64,000 bases of DNA from Pseudomonadales bacterium (GCA_019634925.1 JAHCAL010000002.1:434001-498000); one strand, 5' to 3'; positions 24,242 to 33,305 are shown, counted from the stretch's first letter. Translations and numbers: made by a program. Notes: generated by a model not told the origin, from the letters alone.

Positions 24242-25273
24242 TTGGCGGACCGGGTACTCGAGATCGGACATTTCGCCGCGGGTTTCTGCGGGCGGCTGTT
24301 CGCCCGCACCGGCCACGAGGTCGTTCGCCTGGAATACGAGGACCCGGCACCGGGCTGGGCATCGCGCACGGCCGGCGAGCTGTTCCTGCACGCCGGCAAG
24401 CGACGCATCGCGCTGCGCGATCGCGACCTGGTCGGCGATCTCGCCGCCCGCGCCCAGGTGGTGATCGTCGAGGCGTCTACCGCAGACGCGCTCGCGGCCT
24501 GGGGATTCGACGACTGGCCGACACCGGTCAAGGTGGCACTGACGCCGTTCGGCCGCACCGGGCCACGACGCAACTGGCAGGCCACGCCGCACGTCATCCT
24601 CGCCATGGGCGGCTACACGCAGCTGATCGGCGATCCCGGTCGGGCACCGCTTTCACTGCCCGGCCACTACCTCGAGTTCCAGGCCGGTCACTACGCATTC
24701 ATCGCCGCCAGTGCGGCGCGCCTGGCGGAACGTCCGACCGCGATCGACATCGGTTTCTACGAGACGCTCATGTCGCTCTCGCAGTTCACCACCGTGCAGT
24801 GGCACTGCATGGGCGAAATCCGCACCCGGCACGGCAACGAGTTCTGGTCGGTCTGCCCGACCAACCTGTACCGCCTGGCGGATGGCTGGGTCTACGTGAA
24901 CGTCGTACCGGCGTTCTGGGACGCACTGACCCTGTTCCTCGACCGGCCGGAGCTCACCATCGACGAACGCTTCCTCACCAACGACCTGCGCATGCAGCAC
25001 CGCACGGCGCTGAACGAAATCGTCGCAGGCACGCTGCTGCCGCTCACCCGTAGCGAGGTCGCCGCGCGCGCCGATGCCGCGCGGGTGCCCGCCGGCGTGG
25101 TCCAGACGTTCGCCGAGGTGCTCGACGATCCGCATCTCGCCGACCGCGACTTCTGGCAGCACGTGTGTGGTCCGGACGGCCGCGTCGTGCGCGCGCCCCG
25201 GCTGCCGTGGCGCATCGACCACGCGCCGCCCGAACCGGTGGTGTTGCATCCGGTGGAGCACACGGATGACTGA
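24242..25273 (+). CDS. Family III CoA-transferase-like protein, subunit A of a tandem pair
   Basis: A 343-residue CaiB/BaiF homologue, shorter than the usual 390-410. TTG 24242 is chosen because AGGGAG lies six bases upstream and the protein then starts at the family's first strand (ADRVLEIGHFAAGFCGRLFA). The long frame upstream to 23660 overlaps other genes. At the position of the catalytic Asp of formyl-CoA transferase it has Glu174 (AIDIGFYETLMSLSQF). ATGACTGA joins it by an 8-bp overlap to a second CoA-transferase gene, so the two products may form a heterodimer. Substrates unknown. Confidence 0.85.
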   Translation: MADRVLEIGHFAAGFCGRLFARTGHEVVRLEYEDPAPGWASRTAGELFLHAGKRRIALRDRDLVGDLAARAQVVIVEASTADALAAWGFDDWPTPVKVALTPFGRTGPRRNWQATPHVILAMGGYTQLIGDPGRAPLSLPGHYLEFQAGHYAFIAASAARLAERPTAIDIGFYETLMSLSQFTTVQWHCMGEIRTRHGNEFWSVCPTNLYRLADGWVYVNVVPAFWDALTLFLDRPELTIDERFLTNDLRMQHRTALNEIVAGTLLPLTRSEVAARADAARVPAGVVQTFAEVLDDPHLADRDFWQHVCGPDGRVVRAPRLPWRIDHAPPEPVVLHPVEHTDD

Positions 25274-26489
25274 CGGCCCGCTGCGCGGCGTACGGATTCT
25301 CGACCTGACCCATGTCTGGGCAGGACCGCTGGCCGTACGGGTACTGGCTGACCTCGGCGCGGAGGTCGTCAAGGTGGAAGCGCCGTACGGCCGTGGCCCG
25401 CGCGACCCGCGCGAATCACCCATCGCCGGCTGGCTCGGCGGCGAGCGCGGCAGCGATCCATGGAATCGCAACGCGGTGTTCGTCAAGCTGATGCGCAATC
25501 GCAGGAGCCTGTGCCTGGATCTCAAGACCCCGGACGGTCGCGCGACCTTCCTCGAGCTCGTCGGCCAGGCCGACGTAGTCATCGAGAACTTCAGTGCGCG
25601 CGCGATGCCATCGCTCGGGCTCGACTACAAAACGCTGCGGCGCGCCAACCCGCGCATCGTCTACGTCACCCTGCCCGGCTTCGGCACGCACGGTCCGTAC
25701 CGGGACCGCGTCGCGTTCGGACCCACGGTGGAACCGCTGTCGGGTCTCACCAGCGTGCTCGGTTACGGCCCCGACGAGCCGCGCTGCACTGCCATGGCGC
25801 TGATGGACCCGATCGCCGCGCTGTCCGCTGCGTCCGCCGTGCTCACCGCGCTGCGCCGGCGTGCCGCGAGCGGGCGCGGGGCGTATGTGGAACTGTCGCT
25901 CCACGAAGCGGGCGTCGCGTTCAGCGGCCCGTGGCTGGTCGACCACCAGCTCGGCGCGCACGTCGGTCCGGTCGGCAACCGGCATCCCGGAATGGCGCCA
26001 CACGGGGTCTATCCCTGCGCGGGCGACGATGCCTGGGTCGCTGTCGGCTGCGCCACGGACGCGCACTGGCGCGCCCTCTGCGGCGTGCTCGACGCGGGTT
26101 TCGATCCCGCCGCTGACCGCGCAGCCCGCTTCGCGGCCCACGACACTATCGATGCGGCCATCGCGGGCTGGACTCGAATCCATGACAAGCACACGGCCGC
26201 AACGCTACTCCAGGCCGCTGGGGTCCCTGCAGGGCCCGTGAATACGACCCCAGACATGATCGCTGACCCGCAGGTGCGCCAGCGCGGCTTCTTCGTGCCA
26301 CTCGAGGACCGGACGCCGGTGCCCGGCAATCCGATCCATCAACCGGGCTCGGGCAGCGCGGACTGGACCCCCTGCCCATCGCTCGGCGCCGACAACCAGG
26401 GGGTGCTGGCGGAGTGGCTCGGCTATCCGCAGGCGCGGATCCGCGCCCTCGAGGAACGCGGCGTGCTGTTCGACAGCCCACCCGGCTGA
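25266..26489 (+). CDS. Family III CoA-transferase, subunit B of a tandem pair
   Basis: A 407-residue full-length CaiB/BaiF protein: GVRILDLTHVWAGPLAVRVL and LGAEVVKVEAP at the N-terminus, ADVVIENFSARAMPSLGLDY, and YVTLPGFGTHGPYRDR. The catalytic Asp position is Glu214 (GRGAYVELSLHEAGVAF), as in its partner subunit. It overlaps the upstream gene by 8 bp and is followed after 42 bp by an aminotransferase. Heterodimeric pairs of this family (for example benzylsuccinate CoA-transferases) are known; whether this pair uses Glu as nucleophile is open. Confidence 0.9.
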   Translation: MTDGPLRGVRILDLTHVWAGPLAVRVLADLGAEVVKVEAPYGRGPRDPRESPIAGWLGGERGSDPWNRNAVFVKLMRNRRSLCLDLKTPDGRATFLELVGQADVVIENFSARAMPSLGLDYKTLRRANPRIVYVTLPGFGTHGPYRDRVAFGPTVEPLSGLTSVLGYGPDEPRCTAMALMDPIAALSAASAVLTALRRRAASGRGAYVELSLHEAGVAFSGPWLVDHQLGAHVGPVGNRHPGMAPHGVYPCAGDDAWVAVGCATDAHWRALCGVLDAGFDPAADRAARFAAHDTIDAAIAGWTRIHDKHTAATLLQAAGVPAGPVNTTPDMIADPQVRQRGFFVPLEDRTPVPGNPIHQPGSGSADWTPCPSLGADNQGVLAEWLGYPQARIRALEERGVLFDSPPG

Positions 26490-26531
26490 TGCCGGCGTTA
26501 GACTGGCCCTCCGGCAAGACAGGACAATCCA

Positions 26532-27842
26532 ATGAGCAACAGCGGCACCAACCTGGATCTCGAGACCGCGCTACGCGGCGCGGAGGCCCGCTACGCCGCC
26601 GCGAACCCGGCGAGCCGCGCGGCCTTCGAAGCGGCGCAGGCACACATGCCCGGCGGCAACACGCGGTCGGTCCTGTACTACCCGCCTTTTCCGCTGACCC
26701 TGACCGGTGGCGAGGGCTGCCACGTGACCGACGCGGACGGCCATCGTTACATCGACACGATCTCCGAGCAGACCGCGGGGCTCTACGGCCACTCGAATCC
26801 CACGATCGAGCGCGCCGTCATCGAAGCATTGCGCCACGGCATCGTGCTCGGCGGACCGACGCCGCGCGAGGCGGAACTCGCCGACCTGATGTGTGGCCGG
26901 TTTCCCGCGCTCGAGCAGGTGCGCTTCACGAACTCGGGCACCGAAGCGAATCTCTATGCCGTCTGTGCTGCGCGCGCGGTCACCGGCCGCCCCGCGCTGC
27001 TCGCCTTCGAGGGCAGCTATCACGGCGGGGTGCTGAGCTTCGGGGGCTACGGCGCCGCCATGAATGCGCCGTTCCCCGCGGTGCTGGCACCGTACAACGA
27101 CCCGGCGCGCACCCTGGAACTGATCGAGGCACACGCCGGCGAATTGGCCGCGGTACTGCTCGAGCCCATGGTGGGCAGCGGCGGTTGCATCCGCGCAGAC
27201 GACGAGTTCGTGCGTGCCCTGCGCGAAGCGACCGCCCGGCACGGCATCGTGCTCATCTTCGACGAGGTGATGACTTCACGGCTAGCGCCCGGCGGACTGC
27301 ATTCGGTGCTCGGCGTGCAGCCGGACCTGCTCTGTCTCGGCAAGTACCTCGGCGGCGGACTGAGCTTCGGTGCGTTCGGCGGGCGAGCGGAGATCATGGC
27401 GCGCTTCGATCCCGCCCGGCCGGACGCGTTCGGTCACGCGGGCACCTTCAACAACAACGTGCTCAGCATGGCGGCGGGGATCGCGGGCCTGCGCGACGTC
27501 CTGACCCCGGAGGCTTCGCTGCGCATCAACCGTGACGGCGACCGGCTGCGCGCGCGCCTGAACGGACTGCTCGCAGCCCGCGGCGTGCCGGGCACCGTGA
27601 CCGGCTACGGCTCGATGATGATGATACAGCTGGCCGAGGGAACCTATCTGCGTCCGCGGGATACCGCCCGCGTCCCGCCTGCCGCCCGGGCGCTCTGCCA
27701 GCTCGAGATGATCGCGCAGGGTATCTACGTCTCGCGGCGCAACATGTTCAATCTCTCGCTGCCCATGGGCGATGCGGAGTTCGACCGGATCGCCGGCGCA
27801 TTCGATGCGTTCCTGGCCGAGTACGGGCGCGTGCTCGGCTGA
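26532..27842 (+). CDS. Class III aminotransferase (glutamate-1-semialdehyde aminomutase-like)
   Basis: A 436-residue PLP enzyme. Lys271 in LCLGKYLGGGLSFGAFGG is the Schiff-base lysine, Asp244 in LIFDEVMTSR pairs with the pyridine nitrogen, and FTNSGTEANLYAVCAAR binds the cofactor phosphate. MPGGNTRSVLYYPPFPL is the N-terminal motif of GSA-aminomutase-like proteins. Its place after two CoA-transferase genes rather than among haem genes argues against a HemL role. It more likely acts on an amino acid or amine in the same unknown pathway. Confidence 0.88.
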   Translation: MSNSGTNLDLETALRGAEARYAAANPASRAAFEAAQAHMPGGNTRSVLYYPPFPLTLTGGEGCHVTDADGHRYIDTISEQTAGLYGHSNPTIERAVIEALRHGIVLGGPTPREAELADLMCGRFPALEQVRFTNSGTEANLYAVCAARAVTGRPALLAFEGSYHGGVLSFGGYGAAMNAPFPAVLAPYNDPARTLELIEAHAGELAAVLLEPMVGSGGCIRADDEFVRALREATARHGIVLIFDEVMTSRLAPGGLHSVLGVQPDLLCLGKYLGGGLSFGAFGGRAEIMARFDPARPDAFGHAGTFNNNVLSMAAGIAGLRDVLTPEASLRINRDGDRLRARLNGLLAARGVPGTVTGYGSMMMIQLAEGTYLRPRDTARVPPAARALCQLEMIAQGIYVSRRNMFNLSLPMGDAEFDRIAGAFDAFLAEYGRVLG

Positions 27843-27861
27843 ACCGGGCCGCCGCCGCGGG

Positions 27862-28206
27862 TCAGTGCGGATTGTGTTCGGATGCGGTCATCGTGAACGC
27901 GATCTGCTCTGCCGTTGCGAGCAGTTCATCGATCGCGCGCGCCACCTTGGGCGTGTACTCGAAGCCGAGGAACGCGCTCGCCGAGAGTTCGAAGAACAGC
28001 GCCAGTACGTCTTCCTCCGCCTGCATGGCCTGGGCCTGGTGCAGCACGTTGGCGAAGAACGCCTCGAGCGCCCGGTCCGCCTCGGCCGGCCCCGACCCGT
28101 CCGTTGCGACCGCGGACCGCTGCGCCGCGGCGTCCGCTGCTGCAAGCTCGCGCACCCGCACGATCAGCGGCAGCAGCTGGCTGCGCGCCTGTCCGGCGAA
28201 TTCCAT
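27862..28206 (-). CDS. Small helical hypothetical protein
   Basis: A 114-residue, mostly alpha-helical, acidic soluble protein. It contains EAFFANVLHQAQAMQAEEDV and ALFFELSASAFLGFEYTPKV. No known family is recognised. GAGGGGG lies upstream of ATG 28206. It follows the carotenoid oxygenase gene on the same strand after 78 bp and converges on the aminotransferase gene. No function is claimed. Confidence 0.65.
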   Translation of the reverse strand: MEFAGQARSQLLPLIVRVRELAAADAAAQRSAVATDGSGPAEADRALEAFFANVLHQAQAMQAEEDVLALFFELSASAFLGFEYTPKVARAIDELLATAEQIAFTMTASEHNPH

Positions 28207-28284
28207 GCTCGCGCCCCCTCGGTGACCCGGGGACGAAGCTAGGTCGGGGCGCGTGAAAGCCGAGTCAAAATTCGGCAGCGCCGC

Positions 28285-29631
28285 TCAGACGCTCGGGCCG
28301 TCGAATCCGTCGGGGATCCAGCTGCCGTGGAATCCGTATGGCACCCGCGCCGGCAGCAGCACGCGCGCGAGCGGCGCCTCCAGCGGTGCCCGGGCATCGA
28401 CCACCATCAGTTCGCTCGCCGCACGGCCCGCGTCGTAGACCAGGCAGAGCAGGTAGCCGTCATCCTCGTCTCGCGCTCCCTGGCGCGGCACGAAGTACGG
28501 TTCGCCCGCGTGCCGGCCGGGACCGAGGTCGACACGCTCGATCACTCCCGACGCGAGATCGACCTTGTTGATACCCGGGAAACCGTCCTCGCCGACGGCG
28601 ACGGAGTAGCCGAACCGGTACGGCTTGCTGTTGTAGTGCGGGTTGCAGCGCGGGAACTCCTGGGCCCGGTCGTCGATGCGCTGCTCGCTGACCCTGCGGC
28701 TGCGCGGATCGATCGTCCAGCGATCGAGCGTGGCGCGGCTGTCGCCGAACGGACCATGCACGTCGCGCTGGAACATCCGTTCGTAGCGGCAGACGTCCAG
28801 CACGACATTGCCGGTCGCGTCCTCGAACGCGTTCATGGGGTGGAACACGTAGCAGGGTTCGACCTCGCACCAGATCACATCGGCAGCACCACCGGCGCGG
28901 GGCAGCAGTCCGACGCGCGGCACGTGCTCCGCATTCCAGCCGAATGGAAAACGCATGCCGGCGCCGATCAGGTCGAAGCTGATCGTGACCGGCAGGTCGT
29001 AGACGACCACGTAGTTCGCGGTCAGGCTCATGTCGTGGATCATCGGCATGCCCTTGACCGGTACGTTCACCGTGCGCCGCACCCGGCCGTCCTTACCCAC
29101 GTGCACGTACTGGACGTGATCCATGAAGTCGGGCCAGTGGTAGGCGATCGCATGCAGATCGCCCGTGTCCGGATCGATCTTGGGATGCGCCGTGAAGGCC
29201 TGGTCGGTCAGCGTGCCGAAGAAATCGTTGACGCCGACGGTGTCCAGCTCATAGCCGAGTTCCACCGGCGGCGCACCCGCCTCGACCAGCGCCCAGGTCC
29301 GGCCGGCGAGCCCGATGACGTGGGTGTTGTTGACGCCACCGAGCCGGCGTTCGCCGACCGACTCGCCGAGTGCCGCCACGACTTCCGCGGAACGCACCCA
29401 GCGGTTGCGGTACCAGCGGGCCCGGCCGTCCTCGAGACGAACCCCGTGCACCATGCCCGCACCGGTAAACCAGTGATGGGTGGCCTGGTCGACCGAACCG
29501 AGGGGATTCGGACCGTTACGCAGGTAGCGCCCATTCAGCTCCGCGGGCAGCGCGCCGATGACCTCGAGTTCGGTCTCGGTGATTTCACGATCGACCGGTG
29601 CGAAGTTGTCCGTGAGATAGCGGTCGGCCAT
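28285..29631 (-). CDS. Carotenoid oxygenase (RPE65/CCD family)
   Basis: A 448-residue non-haem iron oxygenase. The four iron-binding histidines appear at His149 (FTAHPKID), His199 (PMIHDMSLTANY), His264 (YVFHPMNAFED) and His435 (YGFHGSWIPDG), with the N-terminal GRYLRNGPNP motif. It cleaves a polyene or stilbene-type double bond; such enzymes in heterotrophs may act on carotenoids, apocarotenals or lignin-derived stilbenes. It lies 59 bp downstream of the aldo/keto reductase, whose activity could process an aldehyde product. Confidence 0.92.
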   Translation of the reverse strand: MADRYLTDNFAPVDREITETELEVIGALPAELNGRYLRNGPNPLGSVDQATHHWFTGAGMVHGVRLEDGRARWYRNRWVRSAEVVAALGESVGERRLGGVNNTHVIGLAGRTWALVEAGAPPVELGYELDTVGVNDFFGTLTDQAFTAHPKIDPDTGDLHAIAYHWPDFMDHVQYVHVGKDGRVRRTVNVPVKGMPMIHDMSLTANYVVVYDLPVTISFDLIGAGMRFPFGWNAEHVPRVGLLPRAGGAADVIWCEVEPCYVFHPMNAFEDATGNVVLDVCRYERMFQRDVHGPFGDSRATLDRWTIDPRSRRVSEQRIDDRAQEFPRCNPHYNSKPYRFGYSVAVGEDGFPGINKVDLASGVIERVDLGPGRHAGEPYFVPRQGARDEDDGYLLCLVYDAGRAASELMVVDARAPLEAPLARVLLPARVPYGFHGSWIPDGFDGPSV

Positions 29632-29690
29632 GGTCGTGTCCCCGTTCGGCTGAGGCAGGCATCTTCGCGCACGAACTTGACACCGTCAAC

Positions 29691-30722
29691 TTAGGAGAAT
29701 CCGATCGACAGCAGGTTCTCGACCGGCTGGTAGAGCGCTTCCAGGTACGCGACATCCTCCGCGTCCAGCACGATGCCCATCGCCGCCACCAGTTGCTCGA
29801 GCTGCTCCACGCGCGACACGCCGACGATCGGCGCGACCACGCCAGGTTTGCCGCGCAGCCAGGCGAGCGCGATCTGGGCCGGCGTGCGGCCGTATTTCTG
29901 CGCCACCTCGATCACCCGGTCGGCGATGCCGAACGTGTTGGCGCCACGGTAGAGACCTTCGGTCCTGGCGCGGTCCTGGCCCTTGGAACGCTGCGTGCCG
30001 CCTTCGTCGAAGCTGCCCCGGTACGCGCCTGCCAGGATGCCGCGCGCGAGCGGCGACCACGGGGTGAGCGCGATGCCGTTGCGCACGCAGTACGGGTTCA
30101 TCTCGCGCTCTTCCTCGCGGTAGACGAGGTTGTAGTGATTCTGCATGGAAACGAAGCGCGTGAAGCCGTGCTTTTCGGCCGTGTGCTGCAGTTCGACGAA
30201 CTGCCAGGCGAACATCGAGGATGCGCCGAGATAGAGCACCTTGCCGGCGCGCACCAGGTCGTGCAGCGCCTCGAGCGTCTCCTCGATCGGGACCTCGACG
30301 TGGCCGGGCACGCCGTGTGGATGGCGGTGGATCACCAGGTGATCGATGTAGTCGAGCCCGAGTCTGCGCAGCGACGCGTCGACGCCTTCCATGACGTGTT
30401 TGCGCGACAGGCCGCCCTGGTTGGGGCCACGGCCGAGCGGCATCGCCACCTTGGTGGCCAGCACGTACTGATCGCGCGCCAGCAGTTCGCGCAGCAGCGC
30501 GCCCACCACTTCCTCGCTGGCGCCGAGCCCGTAGACGTCCGCGCAGTCGAAATAGAAGAGCCCCTGCTCGATCGCCGCGCGCAGGATCGGCCGGGCTTCG
30601 TCGGGGCCGAGCGTCCAGTCGCCCTGGTGCCCGCGCCCCGGCACGCCCATGTTCATGGTGCCGAGACACAGTTCCGACACCCGCAGGCCGCACTGCCGGC
30701 CGAGTTGCACCGCCTTCAGCAT
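29691..30722 (-). CDS. Aldo/keto reductase
   Basis: A 343-residue AKR-family (beta/alpha)8 oxidoreductase. Catalytic residues appear in YFDCADVYGLGASEE (Asp, Tyr), YVLATKVAMPLG (Lys) and DHLVIHRHP (His). The C-terminal APIVGVSRVEQLEQL loop binds NADP(H). ATG 30722 starts directly at LKAVQLGRQCGLRVSELCLG, the usual N-terminus; the longer frame to 31310 overlaps the hemN-like gene. It would reduce a carbonyl compound with NADPH. It is transcribed toward the carotenoid oxygenase and diverges from the hemN-like gene. Confidence 0.9.
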   Translation of the reverse strand: MLKAVQLGRQCGLRVSELCLGTMNMGVPGRGHQGDWTLGPDEARPILRAAIEQGLFYFDCADVYGLGASEEVVGALLRELLARDQYVLATKVAMPLGRGPNQGGLSRKHVMEGVDASLRRLGLDYIDHLVIHRHPHGVPGHVEVPIEETLEALHDLVRAGKVLYLGASSMFAWQFVELQHTAEKHGFTRFVSMQNHYNLVYREEEREMNPYCVRNGIALTPWSPLARGILAGAYRGSFDEGGTQRSKGQDRARTEGLYRGANTFGIADRVIEVAQKYGRTPAQIALAWLRGKPGVVAPIVGVSRVEQLEQLVAAMGIVLDAEDVAYLEALYQPVENLLSIGFS

Positions 30723-30788
30723 CCTGTACGCTCCGCTCCACCTGGCTGGGCGGCAGATTGTCGGCGCGCGGCCGTGCCTTCGGCAACT

Positions 30789-30844
30789 CGGCCCAATGCA
30801 CCCGGCCCAATGCTGCCGGGCCAGTGCGGCCGACCCGGCGCTGC
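30789..30844. repeat. 14-bp tandem repeat, three to four copies, in the AKR/hemN divergent region
   Basis: CGGCCCAATGC recurs at 30789 and 30803, CGGGCCAGTGC at 30817 and a weaker copy at 30831, giving an exact 14-bp period. Part of it can also fold (CCCGGC...GCCGGG). It lies about 80-135 bp upstream of the hemN-like start codon in the 203-bp intergenic region. Confidence 0.8.
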
Positions 30845-30925
30845 GGGGACCGCGTATTCCGACCTGCGTGCAGCGTCGGAACAATGCCCGCTGGATATCA
30901 CCCATCCACCCGCTGGAAAACCGCC

Positions 30926-32302
30926 ATGACCGAGGTCCTGTTCGACCGCACCCTGATCGAGAGGTACAACGTGGCCGGGCCGCGCTACACCTCGTATCCC
31001 ACGGTGCTGCAGTTCGACCCGGAGTTCGGTGAGGCCGACTACCGCCGGCTGGCGGCGGCATCCAACGCCGGGTCGCCGCCGCCCGATCTGTCGCTCTACT
31101 TCCACCTGCCCTTCTGCGCGCGCCTCTGCTATTACTGCGCCTGCAACAAGGTCGTGACCCGCAGGCGCGAAACCGCACTCCCCTACCTCGCCGCCCTGCA
31201 CGAGGAGATCGCCCTGCAGGCCGCGCTGTACGATCCTGCGCGCAAGGTGCGTCAGCTGCACTGGGGCGGCGGCACGCCGACGTTCCTCTCCGAGGCGCAG
31301 ATGACCGCACTGATGGCCGCCACGCGCCGCCACTTCAATCTCGCCGGGCCGGACGACAGCGAATTCGGAATCGAGCTGGACCCGCGCGAGATCCGTCCCG
31401 GCACGCTCGAGACGCTGCGCGCGATCGGGTTCAATCGGGCGAGCCTCGGCATCCAGGATTTCGAACCCGCCGTGCAGCAGGCGGTGAACCGCATCCAGAG
31501 CGAATCGCTGACCGGCGACGTGATCGAGGCTGCGCGACGGCTCGGGTTCCGTTCGGTCTCGGTGGATCTCATCTACGGCCTGCCGTTCCAGACCCAGGTC
31601 ACCATGGGCAACACGCTCGACAAGGTGATCGCGCTCGACCCGGATCGAATCTCGATCTACAACTACGCACACCTGCCGGAACGCTTCGCCCCGCAGCGAA
31701 GGCTCGATCCCGCGACCATGCCGGCACCGGCACAGAAACTCGACATGCTGAAGCTCTGCATCGACCGGTTCACGGCGGCCGGCTACGAGTACATCGGCAT
31801 GGATCACTTCGCCAAACCCACCGACGAGCTGGCGCGCGCCCAGGCCGCGGGCACGCTGCACCGCAACTTCCAGGGCTATTCCACCCATGCGGACTGCGAC
31901 CTGGTCGCCATGGGCATGACCGCGATCGGCACGGTCGGCGGCAACTTCTACCAGAATCACAAGGAACTCGACGCCTACGTCGCGGCCGTGGAAGCCGGCC
32001 GGCTGCCGATCGAGAAAGGCCTCGAGCCCGACGCTGACGACCGCCTGCGGCGCGCGGTGATCATGCGCCTCATCTGCCAGTTCGAACTGCGCTACCGGGA
32101 TTTCCCCGGCGATTTCCGCACGACGTTCGCGACCGAGCTGGAACGCCTTGCGGCCATGGCCGATGACGGCCTGCTGCAGTTCGACGCGGGCGGGCTGGTG
32201 GTGACGCCGCGCGGGCGGCTGCTGATCCGCAACGTCTGCATGGTGTTCGACCGGCACCTGGCGCCCTCGGTGCAGCAGGCGCGGTTCTCGCGCGCCATCT
32301 GA
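30926..32302 (+). CDS. hemN: Oxygen-independent coproporphyrinogen III oxidase-like radical SAM enzyme
   Basis: A 458-residue HemN-type protein. The radical SAM cluster is C64-x3-C68-x2-C71 with C73 (FCARLCYYCACNKVVTR), the same spacing as in E. coli HemN. LHWGGGTPTFLS, FGIELDPREI and the C-terminal GRLLIRNVCMVFD motif support true HemN over HemW. It decarboxylates coproporphyrinogen III under low oxygen. ATG 30926 is chosen because it begins the family's conserved start; the longer frame from 30758 reads through the repeat region. No clear FNR/Anr box was seen upstream. Confidence 0.92.
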   Translation: MTEVLFDRTLIERYNVAGPRYTSYPTVLQFDPEFGEADYRRLAAASNAGSPPPDLSLYFHLPFCARLCYYCACNKVVTRRRETALPYLAALHEEIALQAALYDPARKVRQLHWGGGTPTFLSEAQMTALMAATRRHFNLAGPDDSEFGIELDPREIRPGTLETLRAIGFNRASLGIQDFEPAVQQAVNRIQSESLTGDVIEAARRLGFRSVSVDLIYGLPFQTQVTMGNTLDKVIALDPDRISIYNYAHLPERFAPQRRLDPATMPAPAQKLDMLKLCIDRFTAAGYEYIGMDHFAKPTDELARAQAAGTLHRNFQGYSTHADCDLVAMGMTAIGTVGGNFYQNHKELDAYVAAVEAGRLPIEKGLEPDADDRLRRAVIMRLICQFELRYRDFPGDFRTTFATELERLAAMADDGLLQFDAGGLVVTPRGRLLIRNVCMVFDRHLAPSVQQARFSRAI

Positions 32303-32315
32303 CCATGCCGGCAAC

Positions 32316-33305
32316 GTGACCCGAATCCTGACCCGGAAACGCACATCGACATGCGCGCGCCCGTTCACGCGCACGCTGCTCGCATGGCTGCTGTGCGTGC
32401 TGTGCGCCGCAGCCGCGTCTGCAAGCGAGCGTGGACCCGCGGTAACGCATGCCACCCGCGACGATTGCGAAACGGCTTATCGGCCCGCCCCCGGGCAACC
32501 CGGCAAGGATGTCGTGTGGCTGGCGACGCCCGACGCGCTGGTCGAACGCATGTTACGGCTGGCCGAAGTCACCGCCAGCGACTACGTGATCGACCTCGGC
32601 GCCGGCGACGGCAAGATTCCGATCGCCGCGGCGCGTGATTTCGGCGCGACCGCGCTCGGCATCGAGTACGACGCCGACCTGGTTCGGCTGGCGCAGTGCC
32701 TGGTGGAGGTGGCGGGCGTCGGTCGTCGCACGCGCATCGTGCAGGGCGACATCTTCGTCGCGGACTTCTCCGACGCGACCGTCCTGACCCTGTTCCTGCT
32801 GCCGCAGTTGAACCGCTGCATCCGGCACCGGATCCTCGCGATGCAGCCGGGGACTCGGGTGGTGTCCCACCAGTTCCGCATGGGCGAATGGCGCCACGAC
32901 GCGACGGTGCACCATGAGCAGCGCACCGCCTACCTCTGGATCGTGCCGGCACGGGTCGGCGGCAGCTGGACGTTCCGCGATGCCGCCGGCGAGCCGGTGT
33001 TCGACGCGGACATCGTTCAGACGTTCCAGGAGATCTCCGGACACGTTCATCAGGCGCGTGGGCAGTCAGAGCCCGCCCCGCTGCAGGCGGCGTCACTGGT
33101 CGGCGCAAGGATCTCGTTCGCGTTCCGCGACCGAGCCGGGGAACCGGTGCGCTTCGAGGGGCGCGCGGAAGACGGCGACCTCCGCGGCACGCTGACCGCG
33201 CCCGACGGCACGGCCCGACCGGTCACCGCGCAACCGCGCCGGACGCCCGATCCGGCAGTGTGGGCCAGCATGTTTCCCGGCTGCGAACGCTACTACCGCG
33301 ACTGA
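32316..33305 (+). CDS. SAM-dependent methyltransferase with an N-terminal export signal
   Basis: A 329-residue protein starting at GTG 32316, 13 bp after the hemN-like gene. The first 38 residues look like a Sec signal: a basic stretch (TRILTRKRTSTCARPFTR), then LLAWLLCVLCAAAASASE with an AxA cleavage site. The mature part has a class I methyltransferase fold: YVIDLGAGDGKIPIAAARDF (motif I), LGIEYDADLV and TVLTLFLLPQLN. The C-terminal third (about residues 215-329) is a separate beta-rich region. How SAM would reach an exported enzyme is unclear. The substrate is unknown. Confidence 0.8.
   Translation: MTRILTRKRTSTCARPFTRTLLAWLLCVLCAAAASASERGPAVTHATRDDCETAYRPAPGQPGKDVVWLATPDALVERMLRLAEVTASDYVIDLGAGDGKIPIAAARDFGATALGIEYDADLVRLAQCLVEVAGVGRRTRIVQGDIFVADFSDATVLTLFLLPQLNRCIRHRILAMQPGTRVVSHQFRMGEWRHDATVHHEQRTAYLWIVPARVGGSWTFRDAAGEPVFDADIVQTFQEISGHVHQARGQSEPAPLQAASLVGARISFAFRDRAGEPVRFEGRAEDGDLRGTLTAPDGTARPVTAQPRRTPDPAVWASMFPGCERYYRD

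Noticed and set aside
26532-27842. HemL (glutamate-1-semialdehyde aminomutase) for haem synthesis
   Set aside because: The neighbourhood is CoA-transferase genes, and many class III aminotransferases share the motif, so the hemL name is not supported.
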